This document shows positions 1 through 5,671 of a stretch of 7,136 bases of DNA, piece after piece. A program made the position numbers and the translations under genes. Source of the DNA: Vulcanimicrobiota bacterium (lineage in GTDB: Bacteria > Vulcanimicrobiota > Vulcanimicrobiia > Vulcanimicrobiales > Vulcanimicrobiaceae). The number at the start of each line of letters is the position of its first letter. The stretch's first letter is position 1. The stretch is from contig PMFP01000073.1 in assembly GCA_003155175.1 (NCBI GenBank), positions 3,040-10,175 on the forward strand, written 5' to 3'. Under the pieces are notes generated by a model. That model was not told the origin of the DNA, searched no databases, and saw only the letters and a program-made list of their open reading frames with translations.

Positions 1-1013
1 TCGTTCCGGGGCTCGTCGACGCGCACTGCCATCCGCTCTTCGCGGGCGATCGCGAACCGGATTTCGCGGCGCGGTTGCGCGGCGAGCCGCCGCCGCTCGG
101 CATGCCGTACACGATCGAGCGAACGCGCGACGCGCTGCTCGATCCCGGGGCGTTCTACCACGGCACCGTCCGCGCGCGCTTGGAAACGATCTTGGCGCAC
201 GGCACGACCACGCTGGAAACCAAGACCGGCTACGCGCTCCACAAGCCCGGCGAATCGGAACTGCTCGATCTCATCGCGGCGCATCGCGGCGACGCGCGCG
301 TGCCGCGTTTGATCGCGACGTTTTTGGGCGCCCACGCGCTGCCTCCCGAATTTACGCGCGAGGACGCGTTCGTGGACTACCTCATAGACCAATGCCTGCC
401 GGCGGCGAAGTCGCACGGCGCCGTCTACGCCGACGCGTTCTGCGAGCCGGGCTGGTTCTCGCCGGAGCAGACGCGCCGCTATCTCGAAGCGGCGCGCGGG
501 CACGGACTGCGCCTGCGCGTGCATTGCGACGAAATGGCCTACGGCGGCGCGGCCCGCATGGCCGCCGAGCTCGGGGTGGACGCGATCGACCACGCCAACT
601 TCATCACCGAGGCCGACGTCCGCGCGATCGCCGACCGCGAGATCGTGACCGTCGCGTGTCCGGCGACGATCGCGTATCTGGACCTGCCGCGCGCGGCACC
701 GGTTCGCGATCTGCTCTCGCGCGGCGCGTCCGTCGCGTTTGCAAGCGACTACAACCCGGGCACTTCGCCGTGTTTCAACTTGCAAACGGTGGCGTACTAC
801 GCGCGCAAGATCTTCGGGCTGACGGCCGCCGAGGCGCTCTACGGGGTGACGCGCGCGGCGGCCCGTTCGCTGCGCGTCGAGGCGGGCGCCCTGCGTCCGG
901 GCGGCGAGGCGGACTTCGTCGCGCTGCGCATCGGATCGCCCGACGAGTTCGGCTGGCAGTTCGGCGGCAATCTCGCAGCCGCCGTCGTCCGCTCCGGAGC
1001 GCTTGCGGCGTGA
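1..1013 (+). CDS. hutI: Imidazolonepropionase HutI, 5'-truncated by window edge
   Basis: Hydrolyses 4-imidazolone-5-propionate to N-formimidoyl-L-glutamate, the third step of cytoplasmic histidine degradation. The reading frame is open from the first full codon at nt 3, so the gene begins before the window; 336 residues are visible and roughly 70-80 N-terminal ones are missing compared with the usual 400-420. It is a metal-dependent amidohydrolase (TIM barrel): PGLVDAHCH carries the HxH metal ligands (nt 24-32), VHCDE gives the third His (nt 522-524) with a catalytic Glu three residues on, DHAN gives the next His (nt 591-593), and ASDYNPGTSP gives the catalytic Asp (nt 747-749). HGTTTLETKTGYAL is also typical of HutI. 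The C-terminal stretch (GALRPGGEADFVAL, then FGGNLAAAVV) is the small beta-sandwich that closes the family. The stop overlaps the start of the next hut gene by 4 nt, indicating translational coupling. Confidence 0.93.
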   Translation, partial: VPGLVDAHCHPLFAGDREPDFAARLRGEPPPLGMPYTIERTRDALLDPGAFYHGTVRARLETILAHGTTTLETKTGYALHKPGESELLDLIAAHRGDARVPRLIATFLGAHALPPEFTREDAFVDYLIDQCLPAAKSHGAVYADAFCEPGWFSPEQTRRYLEAARGHGLRLRVHCDEMAYGGAARMAAELGVDAIDHANFITEADVRAIADREIVTVACPATIAYLDLPRAAPVRDLLSRGASVAFASDYNPGTSPCFNLQTVAYYARKIFGLTAAEALYGVTRAAARSLRVEAGALRPGGEADFVALRIGSPDEFGWQFGGNLAAAVVRSGALAA

Positions 1014-2299
1014 GCGAGCTGATTCGCTGCGGCCGCGCACTGGTCGGCGGAGAGCTGCGCGAGGACTACGCCTTCGCCGTGCGCGACGGCAAGATCGCGC
1101 AGGCCGGGACCTTCTCCGAGATCGCGCCGCGGCACCACGATCTGGACACGCGCGCGTTTCCGTACGACCGCCTGGTCGTGCCGGGTTTCGTCAACGGGCA
1201 CAGCCATGCGTACCAGATTCTGCTTCGCGGCTGGGCCGACGATCTGCCGTTTTCCGTGTGGCGCAAAGACGCACTCTACCGCGTCATCCCACAGCTCACG
1301 CCCGAAGACGTGCACTGGGTGTTCGTCGCGGCCTTCTGCGAAATGCTCGCCGCGGGAATCACGACGGTCGCGGAATTTTTCTATCTCAACGGCGCCGGTA
1401 ACGCACACGCCGAAGCCGCGATGGCGGCGGCGCAGGCGACCGGCATCCGCCTGGTCTTCGCGCGAACGTGGATGGACGCGCCGTACGCGCCTCCCGAATT
1501 CCGCGAAAGCATCGACCTGGCGGCCAAACGCACCGAAGAACTGATGCGCGCTTTTCCCGAGGCCAACGTGTGCGTCGCACCGCACTCGCTGCACGCCGCG
1601 TCCGCCGACATGATCCGCGCGGCCGCCGAATTCGCCCGCGTTCACGATACGGCGCTGCACGTTCACGTCGCCGAGGCGAGCTACGAGGGCGAAGAAACGC
1701 TGCGAAAGTTCGGAGCGACGCCGATCGTTCTGCTCGACCGGCTGGGCGCGCTGAGCCATCGAACGGTCGCCATCCATGCCATTTACGTCTCGGAAGACGA
1801 GCAGCTGCTGCTGGCCGAACGCCAAGCTCGCGTCGTGCACAATCCGACGACCAACCAGTACCTCGGAGACGGCATCTGCGACGTCGTCGAGCTGCAAGCG
1901 CTCGGCGTCACCGTCGGCTTAGGCACGGACGCCGACGTCAAACCTTCGATCCTGGACGAGATGCGCGCCGCCGCGCTGTTGCAGAAGATCCGGCGTCTCG
2001 ACGGCAGCGCGCTCGGAGCGGGCGTGGCTTACGATTTGGGGACGGCGCAAGGCGCTCGGGCCCTGGGGGTTCGCGCGGGCGATCTCACCGAGGGCTGCGC
2101 GGCGGACTTCGTCGTGCTCGACGCATCGGCGATCGAAGCGTGGACGCCGCCGGTCAACGCACTCGTCTATCGCGGCTCGGATGCGTGGGTGCAAGCGACG
2201 TTCGTGGGCGGCCGCCGCGTCTACGCCGGTTCGCCGTCGCATCTGGCGGATCGGGCGCGGATCGAGCTGGCAAAGGTCGCAGGGCGCGTCGTGCCGTAG
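1010..2299 (+). CDS. hutF: Formimidoylglutamate deiminase-like amidohydrolase (HutF)
   Basis: 429-residue amidohydrolase, proposed to deaminate N-formimidoyl-L-glutamate to N-formyl-L-glutamate plus ammonia. The GTG start at 1010 shares GTGA with the hutI stop; GGAG lies 10 nt upstream. The N-terminal beta-sandwich segment is followed by the barrel. Visible residues: H64 and H66 (NGHSHAYQ, with Q69), WR at 84-85, Y125 in AEFFYL, H192 in APHSLH, H219 and E222 in HVAE, H256, PTTNQYLGDGI at 279-289, and D307 in GTDAD. The spacing of H219, E222, H256 and D307 equals that of the Pseudomonas aeruginosa HutF active site as I recall it (H232, E235, H269, D320). WR-x-x-x-YR, AEFxYL and PTT-xx-LGDGI are HutF-like rather than general TRZ/ATZ-like. 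Odd: HutF enzymes have APHSLR, but here residue 195 is His. GTDAD and the following helix look closer to TRZ/ATZ deaminases, so a related deaminase of other specificity is the main alternative. Confidence 0.66.
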   Translation: MSELIRCGRALVGGELREDYAFAVRDGKIAQAGTFSEIAPRHHDLDTRAFPYDRLVVPGFVNGHSHAYQILLRGWADDLPFSVWRKDALYRVIPQLTPEDVHWVFVAAFCEMLAAGITTVAEFFYLNGAGNAHAEAAMAAAQATGIRLVFARTWMDAPYAPPEFRESIDLAAKRTEELMRAFPEANVCVAPHSLHAASADMIRAAAEFARVHDTALHVHVAEASYEGEETLRKFGATPIVLLDRLGALSHRTVAIHAIYVSEDEQLLLAERQARVVHNPTTNQYLGDGICDVVELQALGVTVGLGTDADVKPSILDEMRAAALLQKIRRLDGSALGAGVAYDLGTAQGARALGVRAGDLTEGCAADFVVLDASAIEAWTPPVNALVYRGSDAWVQATFVGGRRVYAGSPSHLADRARIELAKVAGRVVP

Positions 2300-2301
2300 G
2301 C

Positions 2302-2333
2302 AACGGCCAAGAACGGCCGCGTTTCGCCGGCCG
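2302..2333 (+). promoter_or_regulatory. Leader with two competing GC-rich hairpins
   Basis: This lies in the 49-nt gap between the hutF stop and the lipoprotein start. A direct repeat AACGGCC occurs at 2302-2308 and 2312-2318. CGGCC at 2304-2308 can pair with GGCCG at 2315-2319 (6-nt loop). Alternatively CGGCCG at 2314-2319 can pair with CGGCCG at 2328-2333, extended inward by CG/CG around a TTT loop with one bulged C. The two structures share the middle arm and exclude each other. The second ends at the first base of the Shine-Dalgarno run GAGAGGAG (2333-2340). No T-tract follows, so it is not a standard intrinsic terminator. GGCC is common in this genome and chance pairing is possible. Confidence 0.3.
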
Positions 2334-2348
2334 AGAGGAGTCCAACGA

Positions 2349-2675
2349 ATGCAGAGTCTCCGTTACGGTCTGTCGGTTGCCGCGCTCGTCGCTCTCGCCG
2401 CGTGCGGCGGCGGCAGCAGTGCGAGCAGCGCGGCGTCGAACGCGATGCAGGGCGCCGGAAAATCCATGAACTCGATGGCGCAAGCCGAACCGATACCGCG
2501 CGAAGTACATTGCGGCGCGGTCAAACCCGTCTGGGTCAACGTAAAGACCGGCGTCTACCACGAGCCGGGCGATCCGTACTACGGCCGCACCAAGGCCGGC
2601 ATGTACATGTGTCCGTCGGCCGCTGCCAAGAAGGGTTATCACGTCTCCGGCGGCGCGATGGCGGGGCACCGCTAG
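2349..2675 (+). CDS. Small lipoprotein with VWVN/YYG motif, function unknown
   Basis: 108-residue predicted lipoprotein. The ATG at 2349 is chosen because GAGAGGAG lies 8 nt upstream and the protein then opens with a signal peptide: a short n-region (QSLRYG), a hydrophobic stretch at 8-17 and the lipobox L16-A17-A18-C19. The mature protein would be lipid-anchored at Cys19. A low-complexity Gly/Ser/Ala linker (20-35) follows, then a compact domain at about 53-100 containing VWVNVKTGVY, EPGDPYYGRTKAGMYM and KKGYHVS. I recognise this as a short recurrent bacterial domain (V-W-V-N-x-x-T/S-x-x-Y-H, Y-x-G-x-T-K-x-G-x-Y-M, GY) but know no established function. C55 and C88 could form a disulfide in the oxidising envelope. 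It follows hutF by 49 nt and may be read through from the hut operon, but nothing links it to histidine catabolism. Its stop overlaps the stop of the convergent gene. Confidence 0.8.
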   Translation: MQSLRYGLSVAALVALAACGGGSSASSAASNAMQGAGKSMNSMAQAEPIPREVHCGAVKPVWVNVKTGVYHEPGDPYYGRTKAGMYMCPSAAAKKGYHVSGGAMAGHR

Positions 2676-3778
2676 ACGCTCAGATACTCCTCGAGAACGC
2701 GTAGGCTGCGCGGCAGGTCCGCGCGGCCGTAGCCGATTCTGAAGTGCGCGTCGCCCGCGTCGAAGAGCGTCCCGGGCAACAGCAGCACGCCGGCCTCGGC
2801 AACGAGGCCGGCGCAAAAGCGTTCGGCTCCGCCGCCAAGCAGCTCCGGAAAGGCGGTCGTGCCCCCGGCCGGCCTCTGCCAGCCGAAGCGGCCGGCGTGG
2901 CGCGCAAAAAACGGATCGAGCTCGTCGAGATTCGACGCGACGATGGCGCGCGTCCGGTCGAGCAGTTCGGCGGAATGTTCGAGCGCTAGGGTTGCGAGAA
3001 ATTCGCTGGGCGCCGAATTGCAAATCGTCAGATAGTCTTTGAATTTCGCGACGCTCTGCAGGAGCGCGCGATCGCGCGTGACGAGCCAGCCGATGCGAAG
3101 GCCGGCCAATCCGTACGTCTTCGCCGTTCCTCCGACGGAAACGGCTCGTTCGTACATCTCGCACGCGGCCGGTGCGGCGGGGAGGTCGCGTTCGAGCCCG
3201 CGATAGACCTCGTCGGCGATCAGCCACAAGCCGTGCCGCCGCGCGATTGCGACGATCGCCTCCAGTCGCTCGCGATCCACGCACCAGCCCGTCGGGTTGT
3301 GCGGCGAGGTGATCAAAACCACGCGCGTGTTCTTACGGACGAGCCGTTCGAGCTCGTCGGGATCGAGCGCCCAGCCGTCGGCTTCGTCGCCGGTCCACCG
3401 CGAAACGCTCGCTCCGATCGCCTCGGCGACGGCGTAGTGCGACTGATAGGCGGGACAGTGCACGACGACGTGGTCGCCGGCGCTCAGCGCGACGTTCATA
3501 AACGCGAAGAGCGGCTCTTCCGCGCCGGCGTGCACCAACGCGTTCGAGGCGTCGATGGAGTCGCCGTACGTCGAGGCGATCGCGGTTCGCAGTTCCGGAG
3601 CGCCGCGCGACTCGGTATAGCCGAGCCACACGTTCGCAAAACGCTCGCGAGCGCCCGGTTCGAAGTCGAGCAGCTCGGCGATCGTCATCGCCTGCGGGTC
3701 GCTCGCGCAAAGCAAATGTTTGGCCGTAAATTCGTACTTTGCAAAGTAGCGCTCGAGCGCGAAATCCCGGGGCTTCAC
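2672..3778 (-). CDS. Fold-type I PLP-dependent aminotransferase (class I/II)
   Basis: 368-residue cytoplasmic PLP enzyme of the aspartate aminotransferase fold. Motifs in order: WLGYTESRGAPELR (51-64, substrate entry region), CPAYQS (108-113, cofactor-stacking area), SPHNPTGW (158-165, N161 towards the PLP O3'), IADEVY (187-192, D189 pairing with the pyridine N and Y192), GTAKTYGLAGLRIGW (217-231, K220 the Schiff-base lysine, codon 3119-3121) and HFRIGYG (345-351, R347 expected to bind the substrate carboxylate). All residues needed for catalysis are present. The GTG start at 3778 is preferred because KPRDFALERYFAKYEF is the usual N-terminus of this subgroup and lies 4 nt after the upstream stop; the Shine-Dalgarno is weak, so coupling is likely. 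The N-terminus and the Y-Q-S motif recall capreomycidine-synthase-like and other uncharacterised aminotransferases. The amino donor and acceptor cannot be told from sequence. Confidence 0.87.
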   Translation of the reverse strand: MKPRDFALERYFAKYEFTAKHLLCASDPQAMTIAELLDFEPGARERFANVWLGYTESRGAPELRTAIASTYGDSIDASNALVHAGAEEPLFAFMNVALSAGDHVVVHCPAYQSHYAVAEAIGASVSRWTGDEADGWALDPDELERLVRKNTRVVLITSPHNPTGWCVDRERLEAIVAIARRHGLWLIADEVYRGLERDLPAAPAACEMYERAVSVGGTAKTYGLAGLRIGWLVTRDRALLQSVAKFKDYLTICNSAPSEFLATLALEHSAELLDRTRAIVASNLDELDPFFARHAGRFGWQRPAGGTTAFPELLGGGAERFCAGLVAEAGVLLLPGTLFDAGDAHFRIGYGRADLPRSLRVLEEYLSV

Positions 3779-3782
3779 GGGA

Positions 3783-4580
3783 TCACGCGAGTTCCGCGCG
3801 CAGCTCGCGCATGAACGCACCGAACCGGGCGGCGTTCGCATCGGTGGAGGGCATACCGGCGTGTACGACGACGACGTAGCGATTGCCGCTCTCCGTCGTG
3901 AGAATGCCGCCGTCGTGCGTGACCTCGCTCGTGTCGCCGGTCTTGTGCGCGAACCGATCGCCGGGGCGCAGGGCCGTGCTGAGCTTGTCGTTCCAGCGCT
4001 GCCGGTCGAGCAGCGAGAGCAGGATCCCCGCCAGGGGAATCTCGTCGCGCGCGATCGACGCGTACAGGCGCGCGGAGTCGGCGGCCGTGTGCGCGTTGCG
4101 GTGCTTGCCGTCCCAGCCGGGGTCCGCAACGAGCGGGTCGCTGCCCGAGAGCTTGCGATGGAATGCGGTGGCGTGCAGACCGAGCCGGCGCGCTGCCGTC
4201 TCCGTGGCGCGCTCGCGGCCGGCGACGTCGAAGAGCACGTTCGTCGCGACGTTGTCGGAGCGCTCGATGCAGAGCTCGGCCAGCTCAAGCAAACTCGCGC
4301 GATAGCCGGGCACCAGCGGCGACTCGGCGTCGTTGGCGGTCATGTTACCTGCGCCAACCTCATGGCGCGAATCGAGGTCTAAGCGGCCGGCTGCAACGTC
4401 GACCAGGATGCAGGCGACCAACGGCGTTTTGATCGTGCTCGCGGGGTAGAGCGCGAGATCGGGATCGAGGCCGGCGTCCACGGGGCTCGCCGTTGCATGG
4501 AGGCTGCGGACGACGATGGACGGGCGCTCCAGTCCGGCGCGCGCCGCCATGGCGGCCAGCCGGATACGGTCAAGAGACAC
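3783..4580 (-). CDS. Class A beta-lactamase-fold serine hydrolase, atypical
   Basis: 265-residue serine hydrolase of the penicillin-recognising (PenP/class A) fold. The three landmark motifs are present: S48-T-I-K51 in YPASTIKTPL (nucleophile and base), S108-D-N110 in ERSDNVATN, and K213-T-G215 in FAHKTGDTSEVTHDGG. The Omega-loop segment (about 140-160, HRKLSGSDPLVADPGW) has no Glu where class A enzymes place deacylating Glu166; D148 is the nearest acid. True beta-lactamase activity is therefore doubtful, and an esterase, peptidase or penicillin-binding role is possible. The GTG at 4580 is chosen for GAAAGG 7 nt upstream; a second possible start is Met11. No signal peptide or lipobox is visible from either start, whereas class A enzymes are normally exported. 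It is first in a two-gene operon with the aminotransferase. A longer reading to 4808 would cross the divergent STAS gene and adds no signal peptide, so it was not used. Confidence 0.82.
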   Translation of the reverse strand: MSLDRIRLAAMAARAGLERPSIVVRSLHATASPVDAGLDPDLALYPASTIKTPLVACILVDVAAGRLDLDSRHEVGAGNMTANDAESPLVPGYRASLLELAELCIERSDNVATNVLFDVAGRERATETAARRLGLHATAFHRKLSGSDPLVADPGWDGKHRNAHTAADSARLYASIARDEIPLAGILLSLLDRQRWNDKLSTALRPGDRFAHKTGDTSEVTHDGGILTTESGNRYVVVVHAGMPSTDANAARFGAFMRELRAELA

Positions 4581-4583
4581 CGA

Positions 4584-4599
4584 TGGGCCTTTCGGCCCA
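4584..4599 (-). promoter_or_regulatory. GAAA-tetraloop hairpin over the RBS of the serine hydrolase
   Basis: On the minus strand TGGGCC-GAAA-GGCCCA forms a perfect 6-bp stem closed by a GNRA-type tetraloop, ending 3 nt before the GTG start at 4580. The presumed Shine-Dalgarno GAAAGG (4593 to 4588) consists of the loop plus the first two stem bases, so folding would partly hide it. No T-run follows on either strand, which argues against an intrinsic terminator. It could dampen or regulate initiation, or stabilise the 5' end of the mRNA. Confidence 0.45.
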
Positions 4600-4633
4600 G
4601 GCGCCGCCTTCCCTAGATAGGCCGGGGCGGCGC

Positions 4634-4687
4634 AGGAACGATGCGTGTAAGCACTTGCATTAGGAACGCCTATGTGGTAATTTGCAT
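4634..4687 (+). repeat. Imperfect ~27-bp tandem direct repeat in promoter region
   Basis: Two adjacent units each begin with AGGAACG (4634-4640 and 4662-4668) and end with TTGCAT (4655-4660 and 4682-4687). The interiors share ATG, a GTG/TGTG step and TAA in the same order with small gaps. Unit lengths are 27 and 26 nt and the unit starts are 28 nt apart. The position in a divergent promoter suggests paired binding sites for a regulator, possibly the TetR protein encoded downstream; that link is inference. Confidence 0.5.
4655..4683 (+). promoter_or_regulatory. Candidate -35/-10 for the STAS operon
   Basis: TTGCAT (4655-4660) and TAATTT (4678-4683) are separated by exactly 17 nt and lie in the AT-richer part of the gap, about 45 nt before the STAS start. 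Each matches only three of six sigma70 consensus bases, so this is a placement guess supported mainly by spacing and position. Confidence 0.25.
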
Positions 4688-4703
4688 GTGGGTACCTGCA
4701 CGC
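4684..4703. promoter_or_regulatory. Imperfect palindrome, possible operator
   Basis: A 20-bp inverted repeat centred on GGTACC (4691-4696) in which 7 of 10 base pairs are symmetric (GC, TG and GGT on the left against ACC, CA and GC on the right). It lies just downstream of the candidate -10, where a TetR-type repressor would typically act. GCAT-NN-GG also occurs three times here (4657, 4684, 4702). Sequence support is weak. Confidence 0.25.
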
Positions 4704-4727
4704 ATTGGGCATACCAGTTTTAAGAAG

Positions 4728-5012
4728 ATGACGACGATTTTTCACTATCACGCGGCCGACACGGCCAAACTCGAAGACGCGATCCTGCGCGCCCACGCTC
4801 AAGGGCACAAGCGGGTCGTGTTGGATTTGGACCGCGTCGACGACCTGGGAACCGCCGAATTGCGCGGTCTTATCACGTTGCTTCGCCGCAGCCGGCAGGC
4901 CGGCGGCGAGATCGTGCTGCGCACGACGAAAGGCGAGGTGATCCGCGCCTTGCGTCTGACCGCGCTCGACCGGCTTTTCCCCGTCGAGGACCGCGCGGAG
5001 GCGGCGGCGTGA
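4728..5012 (+). CDS. Small STAS-domain protein (anti-sigma antagonist/MlaB-like)
   Basis: 94-residue single-domain cytoplasmic protein. The STAS fold is read from the core strand VVLDLDRVDDLGTAEL (30-45), helix GLITLLRRSRQAGG (47-60), strand EIVLRTT (61-67), helix EVIRALRLTAL (70-80) and the closing RLFPV (82-86), a typical anti-sigma-factor-antagonist ending. Such proteins switch partners according to phosphorylation, or serve as accessory subunits of lipid-transport ABC systems (MlaB type). Here the usual D-S-S/T-G-L phosphosite reads G41-T42-A43-E44-L45, so the Asp, second Ser and Gly are lost and Thr42 is the only candidate phosphoacceptor. Start: the ATG at 4728 fits the domain boundary, but AAGAAG directly abuts it and no spaced Shine-Dalgarno is seen; in-frame ATGs at 4641 and 4686 and a GTG at 4674 are alternatives. 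It is first in the operon and overlaps the next gene by 4 nt. Confidence 0.8.
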   Translation: MTTIFHYHAADTAKLEDAILRAHAQGHKRVVLDLDRVDDLGTAELRGLITLLRRSRQAGGEIVLRTTKGEVIRALRLTALDRLFPVEDRAEAAA

Positions 5013-5671
5013 AACGGGCGCTCGCGGCGGCAGCGTTTACGTTCTTGGCGTGCGTCGCCGCAGCCGGGTCGCCGGCTCGGGCCGACGCGACCAATCCGAC
5101 CGCAAGCGCACTGGTGGGCGACATGATGGAGCGCAACGCCGCGCTCGCATCCTATCGGGCCCGCGTCCACGTGAACGTGCGCATGCTCAATTTCCCGTTT
5201 CTCTCCCCGCAGCTCGACGGCACGACTTACTACAAAGCGCCGGACAAATACGAAGTCGTCTTCGACAGCGTGCCGAGCTATGCCAAGGGCTTCTCCAAGC
5301 TCTTCAACGACGTGGACGATCCGGGCACCTGGGAACAGGATCAGATCGTCTCGATGGATCCGCCGGCCGTGCTCGACGGTCGACCCGTCTACGTCTTGCG
5401 CCTGACGAAGAAAATTCACAGCGACATCCTCGATCACACGTCCGTCTACGTGGACCGTTCGACGCTCGAGCTGCTCCGGATGGAGTGGTACTACACCAGT
5501 GGAGGCAAGATCGTCATGGACCAGCAGTTCCGCAACGAAGGCGGTTATTTGGTCGTGTCGTCGCAGCACGCGACCATCGCCATTCCGCACGTGCGCGCGG
5601 TTGCCGACTCGACCTACGGCAACTACCAGACCGGCGTGGCCGTCGACGACGAGGTATTCACCAAGCCATGA
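5009..5671 (+). CDS. Secreted LolA-like protein, putative lipid/lipoprotein carrier
   Basis: 220-residue exported protein. The GTG at 5009 shares GTGA with the STAS stop and has GGAGG 7 nt upstream. The signal peptide is KR, a hydrophobic core at 4-19 and probable signal-peptidase I cleavage after SPARA (residue 25). C15 is preceded by FLA, a poor lipobox, so a soluble periplasmic protein is favoured. The mature part is mostly alternating beta-strands: ASYRARVHVNVRML (47-60), LDGTTYYKAPDKYEVVFD (about 70-87), VYVLRLTKK, TSVYVDRSTLELLRMEWYY, GKIVMDQQF, GGYLVVSSQ. This is the half-barrel pattern of LolA/LolB-like outer-membrane lipoprotein-sorting relatives; FPFLSPQLDGTTYYKAPDKYEVVF resembles proteins generally annotated that way in poorly studied phyla. 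The carried ligand is unknown. Placement between a STAS protein and a TetR/EmrA pair suggests a role in envelope lipid handling or export. Confidence 0.72.
   Translation: MKRALAAAAFTFLACVAAAGSPARADATNPTASALVGDMMERNAALASYRARVHVNVRMLNFPFLSPQLDGTTYYKAPDKYEVVFDSVPSYAKGFSKLFNDVDDPGTWEQDQIVSMDPPAVLDGRPVYVLRLTKKIHSDILDHTSVYVDRSTLELLRMEWYYTSGGKIVMDQQFRNEGGYLVVSSQHATIAIPHVRAVADSTYGNYQTGVAVDDEVFTKP

Larger units (their letters stand above)
4581..4727. promoter_or_regulatory. Divergent intergenic promoter region
   Basis: This 147-nt gap separates the minus-strand hydrolase operon from the plus-strand STAS operon and must hold promoters for both. The part from about 4641 to 4727 is visibly richer in A+T than the surrounding genes. 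It contains the hairpin, tandem repeat, palindrome and candidate -35/-10 listed separately. No convincing sigma70-like promoter was found for the minus strand; TATCTA (4619 to 4614) is a poor -10 candidate without a matching -35. An in-frame 29-codon extension of the STAS gene (ATG at 4641) crosses this region but looks non-coding. Confidence 0.6.

Noticed and set aside
392..1009. Long in-frame upstream extension of the HutF reading frame
   Set aside because: It lies entirely within hutI in another frame, is Arg/Gly-rich shadow sequence with no domain, and the GTG at 1010 gives the normal N-terminus and a 4-nt coupling overlap.
839..1897. 352-codon open frame on the minus strand
   Set aside because: Antisense shadow of hutI and hutF, a common artefact of GC-rich codon use; its translation shows no recognisable motif.
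2302..2333. Intrinsic terminator after hutF
   Set aside because: The stems are GC-rich but followed by GAGAGGAG, not a T-tract.
1468..2469. 333-codon plus-strand open frame
   Set aside because: Arg/Gly-rich +1-type shadow of hutF running into the lipoprotein; no start signal or domain.
2154..3284. 376-codon minus-strand open frame across hutF, the lipoprotein and the aminotransferase
   Set aside because: Arg-rich composition, crosses three well-supported genes in the wrong frame or strand.
3233..3814. 193-codon plus-strand open frame antisense to the aminotransferase
   Set aside because: The opposite strand encodes a complete PLP enzyme with all catalytic motifs; this translation resembles nothing I recognise.
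4641..4727. 29-codon extension of the STAS protein
   Set aside because: Lies in promoter-like AT-richer sequence with repeats, precedes the STAS fold boundary, and has no ribosome binding site; retained only as an alternative start.
4581..4808. N-terminal extension of the serine hydrolase to an upstream start
   Set aside because: It would overlap the divergent STAS gene and the AT-richer promoter region, adds no signal peptide, and the GTG at 4580 has a well-spaced Shine-Dalgarno.
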